Shown here one piece after another: positions 1 to 11,300 of a DNA stretch of 64,000 nucleotides; positions within the stretch are counted from its first letter, which is position 1, and each line of letters opens with the position of its first letter. The notes under the pieces were generated by a model, which was given only the letters and a program-made list of their open reading frames with translations, was not told the origin of the DNA and did no database searches. The translations under genes and the position numbers were made by a program. This stretch comes from Liolophura sinensis (taxonomy: Eukaryota; Mollusca; Polyplacophora; Chitonida; Chitonidae): positions 70,840,984 to 70,904,983 of the forward strand of contig NC_088300.1 of the NCBI RefSeq assembly GCF_032854445.1. Direction: 5' to 3'.

Positions 1-830
1 AGCAGCACAAAATTGCAGGTAGTACTTTTTCTGAGCTGGTGAAGGCAAGAGGACCAAATATAATTTTGTGAAGGTCGGTTTTGCGGATGGAGAAAGTGAT
101 CAGCAAACTCCACAAAAGGCAACTTACCTTAATTTAGCCTTTACAACCGCATCTGCAGCCAATATTTTGAAACATTTTGAAAGAACTGTGGGGTGTAGAC
201 AAATAATTTGCACAGTTTTATGAAGCTTGCATCTTTAGTGAAACAAAATCATTTTAAGCATCACTTTCATCATAAGTGTATGTATAAACTCCACTGAAAA
301 TGTGCTTCGGTGGCTGAAGATTTACATGCAGTTGTAAAGAGCCCTATGAGTGATGTAGACCAATTACTGCCCCTTGCCCCAAAGTCAATGGAAAACTGTA
401 CCATACATTTACAGACAGATACCTACATCTAGCTAACAACATTCTTGTTATCAAAGATGCACAGGTATGTCATATTTTCATGAAAGGGTTATTCATATTT
501 TTACTTCATTGGTGTTCAATACCATACTCAATTTTTAAAAAATTTATACAGATTTTCTAACTATTATCTATCAAGAGTTTGCTATTATATCATGCTGCTG
601 TGCAAAAAAGGGCTACTTTTTGACCAAAAGTTGAATGATGCAAGTTCAAAGCATGAATAGTATCTTTTACTGAATGAATGAATGAATGATTGATTATGGC
701 TTAACACCATACTGGCAATATTTGAACAATGTTGTGGTGACATCTCTGAGTAGAATTACACAGTGCATACAGATGAATTAATAGAGCTCCACTGAACATG
801 TATCACACGTTTGTTATGGATTTATCAAAC
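1..830. other. Presumed CWF19L1 intron with repeat debris
   Basis: No further CWF19L1 exon was found here, so an intron running off the left edge is likely. It contains family III copy 1 (139-331) and, at 675-735, a GAATGAATGAATG run followed by GGCTTAACACCATACTGGCA, which looks like another SINE tail on the minus strand. Confidence 0.5.
139..331 (+). repeat. Dispersed repeat family III, copy 1
   Basis: ATCTGCAGCCAATATTTTGA, AAGAACTGTGGGGTGTAGAC, TTATGAAGCTTGCATCTTTA, CTCCACTGAAAATGTGCTTC and GAAGATTTACATGCAG align in order with the copies at 14761 and 34207. Confidence 0.75.
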
Positions 831-3800
831 TCAAAAGGATATTGTTCTATCTCCTGTCGTACATCTGCTGTACTGGACACGGTTGACTGGTGATGACCAA
901 TGGGCAGTATGAGAACGTGGTCACTCACTAACCCACCCTTTGCAAGGGCCAGGTAACACTGCAAACAGAAACACACACAAAACATATAAATTCAGCTTCA
1001 TTTAGTTTCTTTAAACCTTAATACTTGGTTTACGCTACAATAAAAAAAAATCTTGTATTTCACTAAAATGTATGCTCGCAATGAGCACTGTTGAGCACAA
1101 AAAATGGAACACCCCTTCATGTCATTGTACAAGTATGCAAAACCTCAGCTCGATACAATACAGTACTTTTGGAGATACCACCTCTAATATTTACCTCATC
1201 ACTGATTCTGATGCACAATACACCAAGCCATGCATTTTGTGGTTCATCAGAGTTAACTGATCCATCTACAACATGCAAAACATGGTCCAGGTTGAAGAAA
1301 CCAAAGGTGAAAGCTGTAGCATGTTATTTAGGTTTACAGATGTAATAGCCATACCTGCAGACCGACACTGACCACCAAGTGCTTTTCCACCTCAGCACTT
1401 CCCAGGCAAAACCAGCATGGCCCAGTGGGCTGAGCTAAAAACAAATAAGATGACAGAAATCAGTACGCTATTAGTAACTCTGATTTTCGGGAGGGATGAA
1501 CTTTTTTTTCCATCCCAGCCTGCCATTTTAGGTGTATGTGTGTATGATTGGTATCCAAATTTTGGAAATTGTCTGAACATTGGGCAGGTGTGAGTCTTAA
1601 TGACAAAAGTTTGCAATTCAAGGCAAGAGGACACAAGGAGACATGTTGTGAAGAGGCTGCGAGTGATGCCCCCCCCACCCACCCCTTGGCATTGTTAAAT
1701 GCACCCATCAGCTGCTGGGACAGAAAGGTCCAGATTTTGACAGTCAACCTATGTCAAGATTTTTATGGCTGCTTTCTCACAGGCTGGGCTAGGTATACAA
1801 CAAAGCTGACTGGCCGCTGAATGTTTGGGACTGATTTACAGCACTAAACCTTAATATTGTCACTCATGGAAAATTAACAGGGTTTGAGGCCAACAAAGAT
1901 GTACAGCTTATGCAAAGAGAAGCAACTCTTGTACCTCATGGGACTTAATTCTAGAAGTATTTGCTTTTCCAATACATATTCCCCACAAGTTACTTTGGGC
2001 TGTCAGAAATATTGAACGAATGTACACTTTTACACATTAAGTGTCAAATGCCATAACAATGATCTGTAACTAAATGCATTCTGGTGGCAAATTATAGCTT
2101 TTCCCCTATTTGAATGTCAAAAATACTCACGGTGTTTCTTGGGTGGCCGTTTTTCATGGTTACCATCATGTTGTCTTTTCTTCCCACGCCCTACTTGTTC
2201 AGTATGTTCTGTGTTGTAGAAGAATTGTACAGGTTTTTCTTCCTGTCAACCAATAACATTAAATACATTAAACACTGTAGGCTGCAAAATGTGCCCCAAA
2301 ATAAAATAAAGTGTAAAATCATAGCGGTATTATCATTTTTTGTTATTATGAAATTTTATTATCAATGAGTTAATGCATATTTGTTTATGTATTTATTTAT
2401 TTTCTTGGAATTTCACGTCACCAGTCAGGAATATCTCACTTAAACAATGGCAACCAGCATTATAGTTGGTGGAAACCAGGAAATTGAACTCACACCAATT
2501 GCATTGGAGACACCTCCACTTTCATATGCTTTTTAAGCCAGAGCAACTGTTTTCTTGTATGATAACAGGGGTATACCAGTCCAAAAAAAAAGCAGAAAAG
2601 TTAATTTCATTTTCTTTTTCATACATAAAATTTAATTCTATGGACGACAAGCATGAAAAAGCAAACTGAAGTCAATTTATAATCAGTTTGTAGTCCTTCA
2701 CCTTTGATGTCTTCAGATGTGACAGTATGGCTGGGGAAGATTTGTACGGACATTCTGTAGTGCCCACGGGTTGAGAGACAAGTTCTGTAGTGTCCATGAC
2801 AGACATTGGGGTTATGTTGAACGCATACAAATACTGCAACAGGAAACAGTAAATACCACTGTGTTACGGATTTGTATATTAAGTCTTAATACTCATGTAT
2901 TCATGTGTATTGAACAAGAGATTTGGACAATTCATGATAGCATACTGACAAATTAATTATACTAAATATCTTTAACAACACACTTACTTTTTTCTTTTCT
3001 GCATTTCCCAATTTGGCAAGACTTATAAATCTGGTCACGTGCTGAGCACTTCCAGCCAACACCTTGTGATTTCTGAAAAGTATTAAATCTCATAAAGATT
3101 ATAAAACAGCAATGGATGTCTGGAGTTCTCAAAAACTCTGGACAAATTTCATCTCCATTTGAACAAGTGAACACATGTAGATGACACAGATCATAAAGTT
3201 TACAAAAACAGATCTATGCAAACTCAGAAAGTCTCCAAAGAGAAGATAAGACAAAAAGAAAGCAGACAAATAATAAATAAAAAAATAAATAAATCAAAAA
3301 TAAATAAAAATTCAGGCAGCCCATCTTTTCTGCAGCTTGGAAAACAACAAATTCTCCTCATAAATACCTGTAAGGTTGTCTCTCAAAGTACTGTCCATTT
3401 ATTGTGGAGAAATGGTATCTTGGTTTGAGAATGAGAGCCACCTGGGAAACAATCTCAGACCCGCAGTCTGTGCTGTCAACCGTTTCCTGAAATAGTTCAT
3501 TTATCTAATCAGTGTTGTCATCAACAAGATTTCAGTGGTATTATTTCAATCAAATTTGTCACTTTCCTCACTTTATGTACCTCCAATCATACACCCACTT
3601 GATCAAACTTTAAACAACACAGTCACATACAAGAGGTGAAATTTCACAGTTGTTAACACACTGAAATACGTAAACTTCTGAAAGACATGTAGAATATCCA
3701 TCAACAGATAGTTACATGATTTAACACTGTACATATATATTTTTAGCCACTGTCGTGATAACATTAGAAAACTGTTGTGAAATAACTGGGAATATTACAC

Positions 3801-6800
3801 CATTCACTAGTCTTTCTGAGAGCTTTTAACTTATGTGAAATGTGACCATTGACACAACTGACAAGTTACAGCTTCAGTAACCTTACCTTTGATCACTGAC
3901 ACAACAGCCAAGTTACAGCTTCTGTGACCTTACCTTTGATCACTGACACAAATGCTAAGTTACATCTTCAATAACCTTACCTTTGACTGACTGTACTTTT
4001 CTACACCAAGAGGACACTGGGATGTCAACAAAATGTCAATGCCTTTAAACTTGGAGTCGGATGAAGACGATGCCACCAGGGCGGCGACATCACGCTTGTT
4101 GAAATGAACAGCATCTGATTCCCCAGTTGGGCTTTCTAATCCACTGAGGTAAGCTATCTGTAGCCCTGAACTTCCTGTAAACTGGCCTTTACGTCCTGCA
4201 CACACAAAAAACAAGCATGAGAAGAACACCATAATCATATACATGTATGTTCATGACTAAAGACTGGCAGCTCCACTTCTTCAAAATTGGTTTTCTAATT
4301 GTTAATAATGTGACACCTTTATGGCTGGGTATTAATGAATAATAAGGAGACCTATGTGATTTGATAAAGACTGCAGTCTGGCTTTGTTCAGGGCTTCATT
4401 TTATGAAGGCATAGACAAATTGTGCACAAAATTTCATAGTGATCTCTCAGTTCAGGAGCCCTTGCTGTCTTTTGGGTTGTCACAACCAGCCCCTGACCAA
4501 TATTAAAATTCAGCTTTTACTGGTTTAGCTGTAGCTTTGCTTTGTCAGTCACAAGATACATGTAGACAGGATAGCCCAAGGCTTCACCTGGTTTCATCCA
4601 TCGATACTATACATGACATAGGCTAGGTATCACTGATTTTGAAAATCTATTCAAATATAATTCATTCAATTCAATCAAATAAACACATGCATGGTATATA
4701 AATTTTATGGGGGGGGGCCTCCGTGGCTGAAAGGGGTTTGCACACCAGCATGGGGTAATGACCCAGGAGCCTCTCACCAATGCAGTTGCTGTCAATCGAG
4801 CTTGTGGCTGGTTGTAAGTGGGAAGGTCTTCAGTAACCTGAGGATGGTCGTGGGTTTCCCCCGGGTTCTGCCCGGTTTCCTCCCAGCATAATGCCGGCCA
4901 CCGTCGTATAAGTAAAATATTCTTGAGTACAGCGTAAAACACCAATCAAATAAATGAATGAATAAATTTCTGTGATCAAGATTGCATCATACCTAAATAT
5001 GTAATATTTTCACATAATTCTCCACCTTCTTTGTCAGAAAAGTATTTTGAGTTACTTTCCTTGGTTGAGCCCAGAATTAGAGTTGAGATTGGAGCTGCAA
5101 CAGTGAAAAACAGTAAACGTTAACACGCTTCTCCTACATGTTACATGTACACAACTTGAATGATTATAAAAGGCAACACTGTGTCTCAACAGCATAAAGA
5201 CTTTAGTGTTGAGCAGAAAACTATACCTGTAGTAGAGTGAGAGAGTGCGTTTAACGTCGTACTTAATGATGGTTCAGTCGTATGACATGGAAGGAGTCCT
5301 TAGAGTGCATGTAATGTGCCTCCTTATTGTAGGATGGATTTTCACCGCTCTTTTATTTAGTGTTGCTTCACTGAGACAACTTACCAAAGGTAAGTAAGCC
5401 ACCCCTGCCACCTCCCCAAGCCATTATACTGATATGGGTCAACCAGTCGTTGCACAATCCCCTTAATGCTGAACGCCATGCGTGGAAGTAACAACTTCCT
5501 CTTTCAGGTCCTAGGTGAGACCCAGCCAAGGATTGTCCTTGGATCTACCTCTTCCAAAGCAGACGCTCTACCAGCTGTGCCATCACAACACAATCGTACC
5601 ACTTCCAAAACACTTTCTATATTTAAATACCACTATGGTAAGTACATACAGTGCAATGAAACATAACAAAAGAATCCCATAAGGCAAGGATAAGGCAAAG
5701 GATCCCACCTTTCACGGAACCAGATGCATATTTCTCCCACTGGGAATTGTTAGCACCAAAAAATTCTCCTGAACAAATCAAAAGCTGCAAAGGAAAAAAA
5801 ATTCAACTCAGTTTAATTATTTAAATAGTCTATTAACCCACACCTGGATACAGACAGTAGTCAAAAGGAAAACTGAAAATTACCATCATTTCTGATATTG
5901 CTATATGCTTAGTTATGCAAATAAAAGACAGTAAGGACAGTCAATATGATCAGTATCATGGCAACTAATGGATCAAATCTTTAAAAGCAGGTCATATTCA
6001 GGAAACAAATCTAGGAATGTAGTGATAGATGCAAAGCTGGTTTGTGAGGTCCAGGGTGTGATACATGTAGGCCTACACATACATTACATCCATCAAGTCC
6101 ATAGTATAAAGATATCCAAAAAGTTGCTCACATCAAATGGTCCACTTTTCTTTTGGATTGAATCTACTCTTTTAAAAATCTGATCAAACTGGCCTTCCAC
6201 ATCTCCACAAGCCAATCTGAAAAATATTACGCAAGAGAATAATATACAATTATATGTACCTAATAGAACACCAAATGCTTCAGAAAGCATAACTTAAATA
6301 TCAAATAAACCTTACATCACTTACTTTGATCAACATTTACGGAACTTCACTGACTGTCAAAGTGGAATACCATGAGTGATTTTAAAACTCCACCTGGCTG
6401 TTTGAACCCAGATCAAAGCAGTCTTTCCATCATTTATCTCATCTCTCCAGGCTTCTGCTGACTCGATCCACATAATGGATTTAACTGTCATTGGTTTTTG
6501 ACAGGAATTTTACAACTAATCGATTGTTGTGCTGTGTAAAGTAGGGACAAATATACAGATATATACACAGAATACAGAATATACAGCGCCGTTAAATAAT
6601 TACACCTATTAATCTAATACTGGCTACTAAGTCAGTATATCACTGGTTGCAAAGTTTTACATACATGACTTAAATGTTACAGTACACAGTCTATAACAAT
6701 GCCAGATTGCGCAGCGTGCAAGGAGGCCAAAAAAATAATGCAACGACATTTCTCGGATAAAAACGTTTTAATGCTTCTTGAACATACGTGGCTAAATATT

Positions 6801-6866
6801 TGAACGTCTTCACTCCGTTAATGTGCACCGCACAGTAACTTACATTTTTAGCGCCTTTGAAGCCAT
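831..6866 (-). CDS. CWF19L1: CWF19-like protein 1 (3' end off window)
   Basis: Eleven coding exons in 5'-3' order: 6866-6844, 6216-6132, 5784-5709, 5094-4993, 4195-3981, 3486-3368, 3072-2988, 2833-2702, 2242-2131, 1434-1355, 958-about 831. All have AG/GT borders and phases that join without a break, giving about 385 aa; vertebrate orthologues have about 540. Exon 1 encodes MASKALK. Visible blocks: LACGDVEG (residues 9-16, metallophosphatase-like N-domain), [26 protein letters not shown] (321-326) and [13 protein letters not shown] (356-368), which opens the CwfJ C-terminal domain 1 with its HIT-like fold. The family is linked to the late spliceosome and lariat debranching (Drn1/Cwf19 relatives). 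The rest of the C-terminal domains should lie left of base 1. The donor of the last exon is weak (GTTTGA), so its 3' edge is uncertain. The exon 5 donor is triplicated (see 3851-3991). Identification is firm. Confidence 0.93.
2383..2515 (-). repeat. Diverged SINE 3' part (AATAAAT-tail family)
   Basis: On the minus strand GTTTAAGTGAGATATTCCTG and a tail of AAATAAATAAAT match the family; the body is heavily changed. In CWF19L1 intron 8. Confidence 0.5.
3851..3991 (-). repeat. 47-bp tandem triplication containing the CWF19L1 exon 5 donor
   Basis: Three units (3851-3897, 3898-3944, 3945-3991) each contain, on the minus strand, TCAAAG followed by GTAAGGT. The unit next to the exon carries the real donor (exon ends at 3981). 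The two others sit 47 and 94 bases into the intron. Reading through the first donor gives a stop after six codons (GTA AGG TTA TTG AAG ATG TAA). Confidence 0.93.
4711..4968 (+). mobile_element. tRNA-derived SINE (AATAAAT-tail family), near full length
   Basis: GCCTCCGTGGCTGAAAGGGG, TGACCCAGGAGCCTCTCACC, GTGGGAAGGTCTTCAGTAAC, CTGCCCGGTTTCCTCCCAGC, AAAATATTCTTGAGTACAGC and a tail AAATAAATGAATGAATAAAT. It lies in CWF19L1 intron 4, antisense to the gene. More diverged in the head than the copy at 28809. Confidence 0.88.
5235..5584 (-). mobile_element. Full-length tRNA-derived SINE (TCACTCAC-tail family)
   Basis: Read on the minus strand: head GATGGCACAGCTGGTAGAGC (A box), a B-box region around GTAGATCCAAGGACAATCC, a body with GGCGTTCAGCATTAAGGGGA, CGACTGGTTGACCCATATCA and GTATAATGGCTTGGGGAGG, and a 3' end TTAAGTACGACGTTAAACGC followed by ACTCTCTCACTC. 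Same orientation as CWF19L1, in its intron 3. It shares its central words with the element at 16434-16760. Confidence 0.88.
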
Positions 6867-7218
6867 TTCATGAGATAAAAATCTGATAAAATAACGCTGG
6901 ATAAAAACGAAAGTTCTGTTAAAACAGAATGTGATATAAAACTAGGAGGCTGCCATGTTGCAAGACAGAGGTAAAATATTTAAAATGTAAGTATTTTAAA
7001 ACTACCTCAGAAAATAATGTGTAAAATTTAATGAGAATAGTTTTGCCTTTTTGTGATTTTGATTAATACATATTTTCTGCGGGCCCTGTATTGTTTACAA
7101 ATGGCGACAGACGGGCAGTTGACATGTGCGTACACGATTTACACGGCTTCGGAACGTTCAGATACAGAGAACATTACTGAATCTGCTGAGAGGGAATTGC
7201 TGTGAGAACACAAGAGTC
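6867..7218. promoter_or_regulatory. Bidirectional promoter/5' leaders between CWF19L1 and DNAAF3
   Basis: Only 352 bp separate the start codons of two head-to-head genes, so both promoters must lie here or overlap the first exons. Two YY1-like AANATGGC words face outward: CAACATGGCAGCC on the minus strand (about 6950-6962) and ACAAATGGCGACAG on the plus strand (about 7097-7110). Each ATGG would start a short upstream ORF if transcribed: four codons (MAAS) on the CWF19L1 side and 34 codons (7101-7205) on the DNAAF3 side. No clear TATA box or RFX X-box was found by eye. Transcription start sites are inferred, not seen. Confidence 0.6.
7101..7205 (+). other. Upstream ORF in the DNAAF3 leader (34 codons)
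   Basis: ATG at 7101 has a strong context (A at -3, G at +4) and runs to a TGA at 7203-7205, 13 bases before the DNAAF3 start and in a different frame. A second short overlapping ORF starts at 7124. The peptide resembles nothing I know. It matters only if the transcript starts upstream of 7101. Confidence 0.4.
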
Positions 7219-8344
7219 ATGACCGACGGTTTTGGTGCGATTTCATGGTGGGGCTTTAGCCCTGCTCTCGATTTGCAAGATTTGGTATTGGTATCAGGTA
7301 ATTGTCACCTATCACTGTCAGTCCATTCAATGTTTCATTCCATTCGTAGTGAAAGTCGGACCGTGTATATACACGGTAAATTGTAGAAGTTAGGACCTAG
7401 TTAAACTATTTATCTTAGCAACTTTGAATTTTCTATCGTTTATGGCAGTGATTGACAGATTAACGTTTTGCAATGATCTGTACTTTCGAAGTGGGGTAAT
7501 TCCTCTTTCTGGCAATGCAGTCTCAATCCGACACATTTGGGATGAGTTTCACAGGTGTCTTGCCACCACAGAATGTGATATAGCTCTAATTAATAAAGAC
7601 TGCATGTGTGACTACGTTATCAATCATTCATTCTGACCGTTGCTTGATATGGCAGAATGCAACATCTTGCTCCTGTTTTTCAAAACATACTATAATAACA
7701 TATTAAGGTATGGAATGCATGCTTACGGATTTTTTCTTTCATTTTAACTGTATTTATGTGTAATTTCATTTCAGAATCACTTGGAAGACTTAAGTGACAA
7801 CTGATAAGTCAAGTGAAGGTAAGATCTGGTGTTTAATCATTCTCTAAATAGCATGTCAAGTTTTTGAAATTGAACTGTATGGAAGTGATAATATTTTCAC
7901 AGAATTGTAACTCCATGCTTAGTAAATACATGTAAGTGGCACACCGTCAGAGGTATAGTCTTACACCTCTGACATAGTGCCCACAGTGAGTGCCACCAAA
8001 CTGTTTTTTTCATGTTTTTGAAACCACATGTTTGAGGCACAGTCAGAAAATACTTTGCCAACATTTTTTTTTGTATAATCCTTTGAATATGACTGCTAAT
8101 ACTATGAGGGCATTCAACTTGCTAAAGATAACATTGATGTATGATAAATGTGACCAGAAGTGAATTGTTGCTATTTATAATTAAAAAAAAATAACATCCA
8201 CAGTAAATGCGTTTCTTTATATTTTTTTTTTTCAGATGAGTTATGTATTTTGTTGGTTGGCAGTGGTGACAGTCGGCATATTCTGAAAACAGTGGCTCAG
8301 TCCTATAGACATGGAGACAGACGACTGCATGTAAGAGGTTTTGT

Positions 8345-8379
<35 letters not shown>

Positions 8380-11300
8380 GCATTACAGTGGTGTCATGGG
8401 TCTTGTGTTTGATCCAAGCGTTCACACAGGCTTTGTTGCTTGAATATTTTGTCCATTAATTGAAACCCATGTTGATGTTGTCTTGTATTTTTAGTGTTGA
8501 TTGTCAGCTGTTTTAGAAACTGTAAATCCAGGATCAAAATGTTTGATCATTCATTTGTTTCTGTGTTGTACCTGGAGTGTTGGTGTCCAATAATAGGGAA
8601 AGCAATGTTAAACAAAGTGTTAGGGGTGGTATCTTAAAATGTTTTGTTGGATTGAGCTCAGGGTTTGCCCACATGTAGAGCATGATAACATGAGGTGGTT
8701 ATTCCATCGTTGATTCGCTGTTTACATATTTAATACCATAAATTACAAACTTCATTCACAAGTGAATTGTGTATTAGATCAATGTAATGGGCCTAATCCA
8801 GCCCTTCTCGGCTTCCGATTACCAAACGCTGCTGTTCCCTCAAAGACCCTTTGCATAAACACCCCCCCCCCCCCCCAAAAAAACACATTACAGCCCGAAT
8901 GTACCAATGCAGATAAGTAAACACAAACTCTTTTGGAAAATGCTGTATGTGGGAACTCTGAAGATTTGTGTTGCCAGCCGCACTACATGTACATACTATG
9001 CTCTCCGGCTGCATCATCCACTAGTCACATTTGTGGTTGTCATGATTCCCTGTTCTCCTGTTGAGCATGCGCCTACTGCTGGGAGCCTAGGCTAGCCAAT
9101 GCCATGAACTGACAGTAAGAGGTACCTGCATTTGGCCCTAACATAGCACAGTCCAAGAAAGGTGACTGTTGAAGCAGTGGGGGCGATATGTAATTATTCA
9201 AAATATTCATGGGTTGTCCTGAACAATTCCATTACAATTAGTAATTGTGCATGTGGACGGTTTCCCTCGAAGAATGGCTTACCAGGAAGTACATGTACTG
9301 TTGATAAAAAGCCTGTCAGAATTTTGCCAAACTTAACGTCACAGCAAACGCGGACTAAGTAAGGGTAGGTGTTCTGGTGTACACGTGGAGTGGAGGTCAC
9401 CTGTATGGACCAAAGCACCTAAAAATTTATGAGAATAAAAATATCCAAAAAAACATCCACCTCTGTCCTTTGGAGGTTAGATTAAGCCCTTGTGTTAATC
9501 TTAAAAAGTAGAGCATAGTATCTTAAAAAGTACAGCATGTACTAAGCTCAGGCTTTGCACACACATAGAGGACAATAGCAAGAGGGAGATGTTCCATCGC
9601 AAAATTCATGACTTAGTGTATTGTGGTGGTATAAGAATCAATGTTAAACAAAATGTTAAGGGTGGTGTCTCAAAAAGTACTGCATTGTATTGAAGTGAAG
9701 TTTTGCATAGAGATCAAGCACGATGACACATGAGGTATGTCCCATCGCTGATGCTCTATGTGCATATTAATTACCGTAAATTACCAAATTCAGTATTTCA
9801 GGTCTTTATGTGTTGAGCTGAAGTTTTGCATTCATATGTCTTCCACGGGCAGGGTATTTGGTAACCTTGCTGCCAAATCTAAGTTAAGGGCTCATATTAG
9901 AACCATCAGCTGAAATTGAGCTCAGGTCATCACAAAGACGAATTTTTATATGAAAAAAATATGTTTAATTTGATACACATAAATTATTGTTTGTTGTATT
10001 TTATCCATTTCTGTGTTCTGACACATTTCAAACTTTAAATCTCAATGGATGACCTCAATTTTTGTCAAGGTCATCACTCTGAAGACCTTTAAATATCAAA
10101 GATTGAGATCCCTGTTTTTTATGATTTCAGTTTTACGTTTTGGAGAACAATTTGGAATTATATGCCCGACACATTCTCTTTCTGACTATTGCCTTAGAAC
10201 CTCCATGCAGAATGGGTCTGCAAGGTAAGAGTGCTGTACAAATAAGTGTGAAGTAAAGGTATACTTGTATGGTGATGTAAACAAAAAACACTAAATGAGA
10301 ATTCAGATTTAGATTGAGAAAAAAATCAGGGGTTCTTTTTAAATAGATATCATAAATGAATGGATAAATAAAAATGTTTAACGGATCAAATAGATTTGTG
10401 GGCAAGTCACTGTTGGTCTTGTAGAAGCGTGTGTGTGTCTGAAGAAGACATTGTGTTACATACTCGTAGAATTCCTTTCCCACAGAAGACATTTAGTTAC
10501 TTACTGGTAGAATTCCATGCCTAAAGAAGACATTGAGTTACTTACTGGTAGAATTCCTTGCATGAAGAAGACATTGAGCTACTTACTTGTAGAATTCCTT
10601 GCATAAAGAAGACATTGAGTTACTTACTGGTAGAATTCCTTGCCCGAAGAAAACATTGAGTTACTTACTGGTAAAATTCCTTGCTTAAAGAAAAGTTACA
10701 TTTAGTAGAGTTCCATATCCAGAGAAGACATTGAGTTACTTACTGGTAGAATTCCTTGCATGAAGAAGACATTGAGTTACTTACTGATAGAATTCCTTGT
10801 CAGAAGAAGACATTGAGTTACTTACTGGTAGAATTCCTTGCCTGAAAAAGATTTGAGTTACTTACTGATAAAATTTCTTGCCTAATAGAATTCCTTGCTT
10901 GATAGAATTTCTTGCCTGAAAGAAGACATTTAGTTACATACTGATAGAATTCCTTGCTTGAAGAAGACATTTAGTTACATACTGGTAGAATTCAACACCT
11001 GAAGAAGACATTGAGTTACTGACTGATAGAATTCATAGCCTTAAGAAGACATTGAGTTACTTACTGGTAGAATTCCTTGCATGAAAAAGACATTTAGTTA
11101 CATACTGGTAGAATTCATCGCCTGAAGAAGACATTGAGTTACTCACTGGTAGAATTCCTTGCCTAAAGGATTGAGTTAACTTAATTGTCTGCAGTGTCTT
11201 CATAGATGTATTTGGCAACCATTGCTTTCCTTCATCATTTCAGAGAAGACTGAGCTATTTCTAGAGCTGTTTGGAAACATTCTTGTGAGGCAGCAGTCAT

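Noticed and set aside
1072-1345. Plus-strand ORFs near CWF19L1 exon 10
   Set aside because: They lie antisense in a CWF19L1 intron, with no likeness to known proteins.
5500-5584. tRNA gene on the minus strand
   Set aside because: A and B boxes are present, but the sequence continues into a SINE body and tail.
7126-7218. 31-residue N-terminal extension of DNAAF3 in frame
   Set aside because: It begins at GTG, not ATG, and the conserved family start follows ATG 7219 directly.
7950-7978. GTCAGAGGT/ACCTCTGAC inverted repeat as a regulatory hairpin
   Set aside because: A 9-bp pair is expected by chance several times in 64 kb, and it has no supporting context.
10438-11172. CRISPR-like array
   Set aside because: Units are contiguous with no unique spacers, and the locus is a eukaryotic intron.
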